The notes beneath the pieces are model-generated. The model was given only the letters and a program-made list of their open reading frames with translations, ran no database searches and was not told the DNA's origin. A program made the position numbers and the translations under genes. A stretch of DNA of 33,484 nt from Lutibacter sp. (GTDB taxonomy: Bacteria; Bacteroidota; Bacteroidia; Flavobacteriales; Flavobacteriaceae), in contig NZ_JAKIUR010000034.1 in the NCBI RefSeq assembly GCF_021647475.1, positions 1 to 33,484 of the forward strand, given 5' to 3'. Numbering within the stretch: the stretch's first letter is position 1; each line of letters starts with the position of its first letter. Below, one piece after another: positions 25,601-30,955 of this stretch.

Positions 25601-25788
25601 CCAAAAAAATTAACAACAAAAAAGAGCATAATTCCTTCAAACCACCAAGCATTGTAAACCAAAGCTCTTGCAGTTTCTGTACCAAAATCATTTTCAATAA
25701 AAGTTGCAATTCCCATAGAAGTTGCAAAAACAATAAATAAAATGGCTGTTAATTTGGTAGAATATAGTAAGGATAAAATTTTATTCAT
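22669..25788 (-). CDS. ccsBA: Fused cytochrome c biogenesis protein CcsBA (ResB-CcsA, System II)
   Basis: A 1039-residue membrane protein that exports haem and attaches it to c-type apocytochromes. The N-terminal half is ResB/CcsB-like: helices at about residues 10-30, 48-66 and 78-98, a long periplasmic segment, and a helix near 425-445. A linker follows with QDLGGRMKPVDTYSSQLLRK. The C-terminal third is CcsA: multiple helices, HAPWSNAYESMIYVGWA, and the haem-binding WWD-type motif WANESWGRYWGWDPKETWAL at about 932-951, with periplasmic His-containing loops (HTGG, LHSYA). The single-chain form is common in Bacteroidota. Physiologically it fits NorC, encoded nearby, which carries a CxxCH site. 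An FNR-type box precedes its likely promoter. Confidence 0.95.
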   Translation of the reverse strand: MNKILSLLYSTKLTAILFIVFATSMGIATFIENDFGTETARALVYNAWWFEGIMLFFVVNFFGNIFKYKLYKKEKLVTLSFHLAFIFILIGAGITRYISFEGVMPIKEGEVSNTFFSESNYISVYVDNGKVQKVPKFDKILLSSITDNHYTYTTKFKDKDVSIRLIKYIPHATTVFENSPNGATYLKFVESSNGGRHDHYIKQGTSEVIHGSAIGFDTPSENTINFKYIDGKLKIKSVENGTFFRMADKFNGNIVKDSLQDFSILAVHNIGNLQFVIPQLPIKGTYKTVSGGEKSNNLSQLTFKVSVDNKTRDITVKGGKYSIQRPTSFTVDGLNFKIAYGARQFKLPFSIKLRDFQLDKYPGSQSPMSYASEVTVISPEKTFDFRIFMNHILNYKGYKFFQSSYDITPQYEETRLSVNHDFWGTTITYIGYFLLYAGLILIFFMKNTRFDDLRKNLRKLQSKKVTVLLLAFLATSSFTFSQNNPHVITNQQIDSALVTTTVSKEHAAKFSKLIIQDLGGRMKPVDTYSSQLLRKISKHDTFKDMNSDQVFLSIQLMPRIWFQVPIIYLERGDTKLRDVIGVPHNQKYASIADFFTAKGQYKLAKLQQKASKTNIKGKFEKDIINVDKRINLFYSALMGDVLRIFPVPNDPTNKWVSQNELKITNYKGKDSIFARQLLPVYLQSLSNDIKTKNYSNSDEILGGLIKFQKKYGKKVYPTDKKINLEIAYNKYDVFKKLFSYYMYIGTLLFFLVIIQIFSKSKIVDYLIKLSIAIIIILFLMHTGGLIARWMISGHAPWSNAYESMIYVGWATMFFGLVFGRKSSMTIAATAFLTAFILMIAHWNWMDPEIANLVPVLNSYWLMIHVAIIVASYGPFGLGMILGIISLLLMILTTEKNKKQLNSKIKELTIINEMALTVGLVMITVGNFLGGMWANESWGRYWGWDPKETWALISIMVYAFVLHIRLVPGLRSRFTFNLFSVAAFASILFTYFGVNFYLAGLHSYASGDKAITPSFVYYTMTIFTIIAIAAYYKFKKYYKK

Positions 25789-25832
25789 TTTGATAAAATT
25801 AGGATTTCAAAAAAAGTATTTCGCAAAAATAA

Positions 25833-25844
25833 TGATAAATGTCA
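25833..25844. promoter_or_regulatory. FNR-type box, copy 1 (TGATAAATGTCA)
   Basis: A TGA-N6-TCA dyad, extending to ATGA...TCAT at 25832-25845. It nearly abuts the proximal ccsBA -7 element (25824-25831), a place where a bound protein would repress that promoter. Confidence 0.45.
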
Positions 25845-25898
25845 TAAAACTACTGTTATTTTAGCTTTAAATATTTTTTTTGTTAAAAGTTATAGTTG

Positions 25899-25906
25899 CA
25901 AATATA
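25899..25906 (-). promoter_or_regulatory. ccsBA promoter, -7 element TATATTTG
   Basis: Exact TAnnTTTG match on the minus strand, about 110 bases upstream of the ATG. No TTG lies at the normal -33 distance; the FNR-type box at 25930-25941 is centred 33 bp upstream of the centre of this element, as expected for an activator-dependent promoter. Confidence 0.55.
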
Positions 25907-25929
25907 AAAGTAACTTTAGTTACAAAATA

Positions 25930-25941
25930 TGATTAAAGTCA
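25930..25941. promoter_or_regulatory. FNR-type box, copy 2 (TGATTAAAGTCA)
   Basis: A TGA-N6-TCA dyad, extending to ATGA...TCAT at 25929-25942. Taking the -7 element as centred at -7, the box is centred near -40 for ccsBA (class II activator position) and near -72 for tnaA. Confidence 0.55.
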
Positions 25942-25996
25942 TATTTCAAAAAGTGTGAATTTTGACTAAAAATTATCACTAACCAAAGAAATTTTG

Positions 25997-26004
25997 TAAT
26001 TTTG
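25997..26004 (+). promoter_or_regulatory. tnaA promoter, -7 element TAATTTTG
   Basis: Fits TAnnTTTG. The predicted transcript start is near 26008, so the tnaA leader would be about 160 nt and would contain the short ORF at 26021-26098. Confidence 0.5.
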
Positions 26005-26020
26005 AAAACCAATTAATCTT

Positions 26021-26098
26021 ATGAATAATTTAAGTTTTTATAAAAACTATTTCTACCAATACATGCTTATAAAGTGTCCTGAATGCTTTGATAATTAA
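26021..26098 (+). CDS. Candidate 25-residue leader peptide upstream of tnaA
   Basis: An ATG about 13 nt after the predicted transcript start opens a 25-codon frame ending TAA at 26096-26098, 68 bases before the tnaA ATG. The peptide begins MNNLSFYKNYFYQYML and ends with a CPEC segment. Seven of 25 residues are Phe or Tyr, clustered at positions 6-14, and there is no Trp, unlike enterobacterial TnaC. No terminator hairpin follows. It could be a regulatory uORF or simple chance; position and composition favour a second look. Confidence 0.35.
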   Translation: MNNLSFYKNYFYQYMLIKCPECFDN

Positions 26099-26166
26099 TT
26101 GTATTTCTCAATAAAGATTTATTTCACATTTATTTCAATTAAAATTAACTTAAAAAATATAGAATT

Positions 26167-27543
26167 ATGGATTTACCATATGCTGAACCATATAAAATAA
26201 AAGTAATAGAACAAATAAAACGATCTACAAAAGAGCAACGTTTAAAATGGATAAAAGAAGCGAATTACAACCTTTTTAACTTAGCCTCAGATAACGTTTT
26301 TATCGATTTATTAACTGATTCAGGAACGGGTTCTATGAGCGATAAACAATGGGCTGAGATTATGATTGGTGATGAAAGTTATGCCGGATCACGATCTTTT
26401 AAAAAACTTAAAGATACTGTTAAAAGAATTACAGGATTCACCTATTTTTTACCAGTTCACCAAGGAAGAGCAGCAGAAAATGTATTATTTTCAACCTTAG
26501 TAAAAGAAGGTGATATTGTGCCAGGCAACTCACATTTTGACACCACTAAAGGTCACATTGAATTTAGAAAAGCAACCGCTATTGATTGTACTATTGATGA
26601 AGCTTTTGATACATCAATTATTCATCCATTTAAAGGAAATGTAGACATTAATAAATTGCAAAATGTTTTTGATAAATATCCTACTGAAAAAATTCCTTTT
26701 GTTATTTTAACCATTACCTGTAATAGCTCAGGCGGTCAACCAGTATCTATTGAAAACGTTAAAGAAGTTTCAAAAATTTGTAAAAAATACAATACTCTGT
26801 TAATTTTTGATTCGGCACGTTTTGCTGAAAACGCCTATTTTATCAAAAAAAGAGAAAAAGGATATAAAAATAAAACAATAAAGGAAATTGCTAAGGAATT
26901 ATTTTCTTATGGAGATGGAATGACTATGAGTGCCAAAAAAGATGGTTTGGTAAATATGGGTGGATTTATAGCTTTAAATAGTGAAGAAATATTTAAACAA
27001 GCTACCGTTTATACCATTATGTTTGAAGGTTTTATTACCTATGGAGGGATGAATGGACGAGATATGGGAGCTTTAGCTCAAGGATTAGATGAAGCTACTG
27101 AATTTGATTATTTAGAAAGTAGAGTAGAGCAAGTTGCATATTTAGGTCAAAAATTAGTTGAATATGGCGTACCTGTTCAACAGCCAATTGGTGGCCATGC
27201 TATATTTTTAGATGCTAATAAATTTGTACCAACCATTCCAAGAGAAGAATATAGAGCACAAGCATTAGCCATTGAAATTTATGTAGTTGGCGGAATTAGA
27301 GGTGTTGAAATAGGAACAGTTTTAGCAGATAGAGATCCTGTAACTCGTGAAAATAGATATCCTGATTTGGAATTAGTTCGTTTAGCAATTCCAAGAAGAA
27401 CCTATACCCATAATCATATGGAATATATAGCAGCAGTTTTAGAAAAAATTTACGATACTAGAAAAGAAGCAAAATCTGGTTATATAATTGTAGATGAAGC
27501 ACCTATTATGAGACATTTTACGGCTAAGTTTAAAAAAATATAA
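26167..27543 (+). CDS. tnaA: Tryptophanase (tryptophan indole-lyase)
   Basis: A PLP enzyme splitting tryptophan into indole, pyruvate and ammonia. At 458 aa it is the usual length. The PLP lysine is in SAKKDGLVNMGG (Lys257/258). Family segments include FIDLLTDSGTG, HQGRAAEN, FDSARFAENAYFIK and RLAIPRRTYTHNHM. The closest alternative is tyrosine phenol-lyase, but several positions favour tryptophanase: Asp125 in HFDTTKGH (Thr in the phenol-lyase), GIRGVEIG (the phenol-lyase has Arg-Ser-Met-Glu), and His450 in RHFTAK (Phe in the phenol-lyase). Single gene with its own long leader, divergent from ccsBA. Confidence 0.9.
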   Translation: MDLPYAEPYKIKVIEQIKRSTKEQRLKWIKEANYNLFNLASDNVFIDLLTDSGTGSMSDKQWAEIMIGDESYAGSRSFKKLKDTVKRITGFTYFLPVHQGRAAENVLFSTLVKEGDIVPGNSHFDTTKGHIEFRKATAIDCTIDEAFDTSIIHPFKGNVDINKLQNVFDKYPTEKIPFVILTITCNSSGGQPVSIENVKEVSKICKKYNTLLIFDSARFAENAYFIKKREKGYKNKTIKEIAKELFSYGDGMTMSAKKDGLVNMGGFIALNSEEIFKQATVYTIMFEGFITYGGMNGRDMGALAQGLDEATEFDYLESRVEQVAYLGQKLVEYGVPVQQPIGGHAIFLDANKFVPTIPREEYRAQALAIEIYVVGGIRGVEIGTVLADRDPVTRENRYPDLELVRLAIPRRTYTHNHMEYIAAVLEKIYDTRKEAKSGYIIVDEAPIMRHFTAKFKKI

Positions 27544-27564
27544 TATCTTTTAATCTTTATTTAG

Positions 27565-27572
27565 TAGATTTG
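27565..27572 (+). promoter_or_regulatory. rrf2-like gene promoter, -7 element TAGATTTG
   Basis: Fits TAnnTTTG. The predicted start is near 27576, inside the palindrome at 27573-27589. Confidence 0.55.
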
Positions 27573-27589
27573 TGAAAATCAAATTTTCA
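27573..27589. promoter_or_regulatory. Candidate Rrf2 operator (TGAAAATCAAATTTTCA)
   Basis: Perfect 7-bp arms TGAAAAT and ATTTTCA around CAA, covering the predicted transcript start of the rrf2-like gene, which suggests autorepression. A half site TGAAAAT recurs at 28155-28161 in the norC leader. Confidence 0.5.
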
Positions 27590-27599
27590 AACTAACCAT

Positions 27600-28049
27600 A
27601 TGTTATCAAGAGCAAGTAAGTATGCAATACTATCCACACTATATTTAGCAGAGCATGCAAGCAAAGAAAAAAAGATGAGTGTTAAAAAGATAGCAGATGC
27701 CATAGATGTTCCAAGTCCGTTTTTAGCAAAGCTATTTCAACAATTAGTTCATGCTAAAATAATTTCATCGGTTAAAGGTCCAAATGGAGGGTTTTATATT
27801 ACTAAAAAAAATGGAGATAAAACAGTTTGTGATATTATTGAAAATATTGATGGATTACATAAATTAAATGAATGTTTTTTAGGATTAAATGAGTGTGACG
27901 GAGAAAATCCATGCCCAGTTCATTTTATTGTAGAACCATTTAAAAAAAGTATTTTAGGAAAATTTAGAGATAAATCTATTTTAGAATTTTCAAAAGAAGT
28001 AGCTGATAATGGAAGGTTTCTTACTTTAAAGCATTTAGATTTAGATTGA
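27600..28049 (+). CDS. Rrf2 family transcriptional regulator, probable NO or Fe-S sensor
   Basis: A 149-residue Rrf2 protein. The winged helix covers residues 1-75 (SRASKYAILSTLYLAEHA, the recognition helix SPFLAKLFQQLVHAKII, and the wing KGPNGGFYI). A cysteine cluster follows: Cys92-X6-Cys99-X5-Cys105 (NECFLGLNECDGENPCPVH), the arrangement that holds an Fe-S cluster in IscR and NsrR. It sits directly before norC, so an NsrR-like NO-responsive role is the best guess; it is not followed by isc/suf genes, which argues against IscR. A palindrome at its promoter suggests autoregulation. The exact name is left open. Confidence 0.87.
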   Translation: MLSRASKYAILSTLYLAEHASKEKKMSVKKIADAIDVPSPFLAKLFQQLVHAKIISSVKGPNGGFYITKKNGDKTVCDIIENIDGLHKLNECFLGLNECDGENPCPVHFIVEPFKKSILGKFRDKSILEFSKEVADNGRFLTLKHLDLD

Positions 28050-28073
28050 TAAATAACAGCATTATAAGAAATC

Positions 28074-28085
28074 TGATAAATATCA
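28074..28085. promoter_or_regulatory. FNR-type box upstream of norC (TGATAAATATCA)
   Basis: Core TGAT-N4-ATCA is the textbook FNR/DNR/NnrR core. Its centre is 33 bp upstream of the centre of the -7-like element TATATTCG (28109-28116), the same spacing as at ccsBA. Confidence 0.65.
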
Positions 28086-28108
28086 TATATTAGCTAAATA
28101 ATAATATA

Positions 28109-28116
28109 TATATTCG
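28109..28116 (+). promoter_or_regulatory. norC promoter, -7-like element TATATTCG
   Basis: Differs from TAnnTTTG at one base, as might be expected of an activator-dependent promoter. The predicted start is near 28120, giving a leader of about 65 nt. Confidence 0.5.
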
Positions 28117-28127
28117 TAACATATAAT

Positions 28128-28147
28128 AAAAGATAATAAGGTCTTTT
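28128..28147. promoter_or_regulatory. Inverted repeat in norC leader (AAAAGA-N8-TCTTTT)
   Basis: Six-base arms at 28128-28133 and 28142-28147, just downstream of the predicted norC start. It could be an operator (for the Rrf2 protein, for example) or a leader hairpin. Confidence 0.35.
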
Positions 28148-28184
28148 TATTTAATGAAAATTTTACTAATTAAACTTAATAAAC

Positions 28185-28646
28185 ATGTTATCTAAAAAAC
28201 AAGCAAGGGCTTTTTTCTTAGGCGGAACATTAGTTACATTCCTGATATTTATAGGGTTAACTATTTATTCTCTAAGTCCAGCTCAAGATCAATCGCATTC
28301 CGAAAATATTACTGCATCAGTAATTAAAGGGAAAAAAATATGGGAAAAAAACAACTGTATGGGGTGTCATACTCTTCTAGGAGAAGGAGGATATTATGCT
28401 CCAGAATTAACTAAAGTTGTTGATCGTTTAAACCAACGTTATGATGGAAATGGTGAGGCAGCTATTAAAAGTATTTTAATGTCTAAAGGACCTTGGCAAC
28501 CTCACGGAAGAAAAATGGTAGCTTATGGAATGACCGATGCTGAAGCTAGTGATGTAGTGGCCTTTTTTAAATGGATTGGCAAAATAGATTTAAACGGATT
28601 TGGAACCGTAGTCTCTCCATTAGCAAAAGGAAAAATTAAAAACTAA
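28185..28646 (+). CDS. norC: Nitric oxide reductase subunit C (cytochrome c)
   Basis: The membrane-anchored cytochrome c that passes electrons to NorB. A 153-residue protein with one N-terminal helix (about residues 9-30) and a periplasmic haem c domain: CMGCH at 58-62, followed by the NorC signature TLLGEGGYYAPELTKV and a candidate axial Met in KMVAYGM. The haem must be attached by the System II machinery encoded by ccsBA upstream. First gene of norCB, with an FNR-type box in its promoter. Confidence 0.94.
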   Translation: MLSKKQARAFFLGGTLVTFLIFIGLTIYSLSPAQDQSHSENITASVIKGKKIWEKNNCMGCHTLLGEGGYYAPELTKVVDRLNQRYDGNGEAAIKSILMSKGPWQPHGRKMVAYGMTDAEASDVVAFFKWIGKIDLNGFGTVVSPLAKGKIKN

Positions 28647-28657
28647 ATAAAAGTATT

Positions 28658-29995
28658 ATGAAATATAAATCACAAAAAGTAGCATATTGGTTTTTTGCCT
28701 TTTCAATGCTATTATTAGTATTACAAATTGTGTATGGATTCATTATGGGCTTTGCCCACGCAGGATATGATGGGTTACATAGTATTATTCCTTTTAACAC
28801 GGCAAAAGCAGTTCATCTTAATCTGTTGGTAGTTTGGTTGCTATCTGGTTTTATGGGGGCAGCATATTATATTATTCCAGAAGAAGCACAACGCGAATTG
28901 GTAAGTGTTAAATTAGCGTATGTACAATTAATAAGTTTAGCCGTAGTTGCTGTTGCTGCTATTATAGGTTTTCATTTTAATATTTGGGAAGGACGTAAAT
29001 TTTTAGAAATACCAAGACCTTTAGATTATTTAGTAGTTGTAAATGTCTTATTATTTATGGCATTAATTCTTATAACACTATTTAAGGGCAAAAGAAAAAC
29101 AACTACAGCTCTAGTACTTTCTATGGGCTTATTATTTGCAGCATTATTGTATTTGCCAGGTATGATTTTCTTTGACAGCCAAGTGTTAGATTCCTTTTTT
29201 AGATGGTGGGTAGTTCACCTATGGGTTGAAGGTGTTTGGGAATTAATAATGGGAGGTATTTTATCTTTCTTATTAATAAAATTAACAGGTGTTGATAGAG
29301 AGGTTATTGAAAAATGGTTATATGTAATTGTTGGACTAACATTTCTATCTGGTATTTTAGGTACAGGTCACCATTACTATTATATAGGAGTAAATAAAAT
29401 TTGGTTAATTGTAGGAGGTATATTCTCTGCATTAGAACCATTAGCATTTTTAGCAATGGCATTGTTTGCAGTAAATATGTATAGAAAAGGAGAAAAAAAA
29501 CATCCAAATAAAATAGCATTGTATTGGACATTAGGTGCTGCAATAGTATCATTTGTTGGAGCTGGCTTATTAGGTTTTGCACATACATTACCACAAACTA
29601 ATATTTATACTCACGGAACTTTAGTTACCGCAATGCATGCCCACCTTGCATTTTGGGGTGCTTATGCTATGATTGTTTTTGCAATTATAAGTTATACTTT
29701 ACCTAATATGACTGGAAGAAAATTATATGATAGTACTAGAGGTAGAATAGCATTTTGGTTATCAAATATAGGAATGATAGGGATGACAGTGGCTTTTGGT
29801 GTTGCAGGAGTTGTACAAGTATATTTAGAACGAATAATGAAAATGGATTTTATGGTGGTTCAAAAACAAATAGAAATTCATTTTATAGTATTAATAATTT
29901 GTGCAACGTTTTTTGCAACAGGAATTATACTTTTCTTGATAGACTTTATTAAATATGGTACTCCAACTGATGAAGCTTTAGAAATAAAAGAATAA
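28658..29995 (+). CDS. norB: Nitric oxide reductase subunit B (cNOR catalytic subunit)
   Basis: Reduces two NO to N2O in the membrane. A 445-residue protein with about 12 helices. Metal ligands are all present: His53 (AVHLNLL) and His329 for haem b, His327 (MHAHLAF) for haem b3, and His187, His238, His239 (VVHLWVEG, GTGHHYYYIG) for the non-haem iron with Glu191. It lacks the N-terminal extension of quinol-dependent qNOR, and norC lies 11 bases upstream, so it is the cytochrome c-dependent type. A hairpin with T-run follows at 30019. Confidence 0.96.
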   Translation: MKYKSQKVAYWFFAFSMLLLVLQIVYGFIMGFAHAGYDGLHSIIPFNTAKAVHLNLLVVWLLSGFMGAAYYIIPEEAQRELVSVKLAYVQLISLAVVAVAAIIGFHFNIWEGRKFLEIPRPLDYLVVVNVLLFMALILITLFKGKRKTTTALVLSMGLLFAALLYLPGMIFFDSQVLDSFFRWWVVHLWVEGVWELIMGGILSFLLIKLTGVDREVIEKWLYVIVGLTFLSGILGTGHHYYYIGVNKIWLIVGGIFSALEPLAFLAMALFAVNMYRKGEKKHPNKIALYWTLGAAIVSFVGAGLLGFAHTLPQTNIYTHGTLVTAMHAHLAFWGAYAMIVFAIISYTLPNMTGRKLYDSTRGRIAFWLSNIGMIGMTVAFGVAGVVQVYLERIMKMDFMVVQKQIEIHFIVLIICATFFATGIILFLIDFIKYGTPTDEALEIKE

Positions 29996-30018
29996 AATAT
30001 TTTTGATTGATTGTCAAG

Positions 30019-30068
30019 GCTACTTAATAAATTTTTTATAATTTTTAATTAAGTAGCTTTGTTTTTTT
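30019..30068 (+). terminator. Hairpin terminator or attenuator between norB and norQ
   Basis: GCTACTTAAT (30019-30028) pairs with ATTAAGTAGC (30048-30057) around a 19-nt AT loop and runs into TTTGTTTTTTT. It would reduce transcription from norCB into norQD. Confidence 0.7.
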
Positions 30069-30091
30069 AATATAAAAGTTAAAATATAAAA

Positions 30092-30868
30092 ATGAATAAT
30101 ACGCCATATTATAGAGCTATAAGTAAAGAAATTGATGTTTTTGAACATTCATATAAAAATAAAATTCCATTTTTATTAAAAGGACCTACAGGAACAGGAA
30201 AATCTAGGTTTATAGAGTTTATGGCTCATAAATTAAATAAAAAATTAATAACCATAAGCTGTCACGAAGAAACTTCATCAACCGATTTAATAGGTCGGTA
30301 TATTATTAAAGGTGCTGAAACTATTTGGCTTGATGGACCGCTTACAACAGCAATTAAAGAAGGTGCAATTATTTATTTAGATGAAATAGCCGAAGCAAGA
30401 CCAGATGTAATTGTGGCAATTCATTCTTTAACTGATCATAGGCGAGAATTATTTATTGATAAATTAGGAATCACCTTAAAAGCCCACAAAGATTTCATGT
30501 TGGTAGCTTCTTTTAATCCAGGATATCAAAAAGGATTTAAAGAGTTAAAACCATCAACCAGACAACGATTTATAGCAACCTCTTTTAATTATCCTGAACC
30601 CAAAATTGAAGCAGAAATCTTAGTAAATGAAACTGAAATTAAAATTGAAATAGCAAAAAAATTAGTCAATATTGCAACTAAAATTAGAAATTTAACTGAG
30701 CTTGGTTTAACAGAAACCGTATCAACACGTTTATTGGTAGATGCAGCAAAATTAATTTATAGCGGATTACCAAAACGCCTTTCAGTAGAGGTAGCCATTG
30801 TTGAACCTTTAACCGATGATATTGAAGTTGTAGAAGCCTTAAAAGATTTGTGTAATTTAATGATATAA
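30092..30868 (+). CDS. norQ: NorQ/CbbQ family MoxR-type AAA+ ATPase
   Basis: A 258-residue AAA+ protein needed to insert the non-haem iron in NorB. Walker A GPTGTGKS (31-38), Walker B IIYLDEIAEA (about 93-102), and sensor region LVASFNPGYQKGFKELKPSTRQRF, including the NPGYQ...L.PSTRQRF pattern of NorQ/NirQ/CbbQ. The C-terminal NorQ-type helical part (ETVSTRLLVDAAKLI) follows. It works with NorD, the next gene. Lies 96 bases after norB beyond a hairpin, so it may have a weak promoter of its own in the AT-rich run before the ATG. Confidence 0.92.
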   Translation: MNNTPYYRAISKEIDVFEHSYKNKIPFLLKGPTGTGKSRFIEFMAHKLNKKLITISCHEETSSTDLIGRYIIKGAETIWLDGPLTTAIKEGAIIYLDEIAEARPDVIVAIHSLTDHRRELFIDKLGITLKAHKDFMLVASFNPGYQKGFKELKPSTRQRFIATSFNYPEPKIEAEILVNETEIKIEIAKKLVNIATKIRNLTELGLTETVSTRLLVDAAKLIYSGLPKRLSVEVAIVEPLTDDIEVVEALKDLCNLMI

Positions 30869-30955
30869 ATTAGATGTTAGAATTGAGCAGTGAGTATTTA
30901 AGTTTTAATATAATTTTCTAATTACTAACGTCTCAATTCTCAATACTTTAAAACA
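30869..30955. repeat. norQ-norD spacer with inverted words
   Basis: Within 87 bases, three short words on the left (GTTAG 30876, GAATTGAG 30880-30887, AGTATT 30893-30898) reappear on the right as reverse complements (CTAAC 30925-30929, CTCAATTC 30932-30939, AATACT 30942-30947) but in the same left-to-right order. This is not a simple hairpin; it looks like remnants of a dispersed repeat. Confidence 0.45.

Larger units (their letters stand above)
25789..26166. promoter_or_regulatory. Shared ccsBA/tnaA regulatory region
   Basis: This 378-base gap holds minus-strand promoters for ccsBA (TATATTTG at 25899-25906 and TATTTTTG at 25824-25831), a plus-strand -7 element TAATTTTG at 25997-26004 for tnaA, two FNR-type dyads (25833-25844 and 25930-25941), a palindrome GTAACTTTAGTTAC (25910-25923), and a short ORF at 26021-26098. 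The last 68 bases before tnaA show no hairpin or T-run. Confidence 0.6.

Noticed and set aside
26167..27543. Tyrosine phenol-lyase instead of tryptophanase
   Set aside because: Asp125, the GIRGVEIG segment and His450 match tryptophanase; the phenol-lyase has Thr, an Arg-containing segment and Phe at these places.
27600..28049. IscR, the Fe-S cluster biogenesis regulator
   Set aside because: No isc or suf genes follow; the neighbour is norC. The regulator is therefore left unnamed.
28658..29995. Quinol-dependent qNOR
   Set aside because: No N-terminal extension of about 280 residues, and a separate norC lies just upstream.
30004..30018. FNR box TTGATTGATTGTCAA before norQ
   Set aside because: The arms are spaced by seven bases rather than four, and the site lies against the terminator hairpin.
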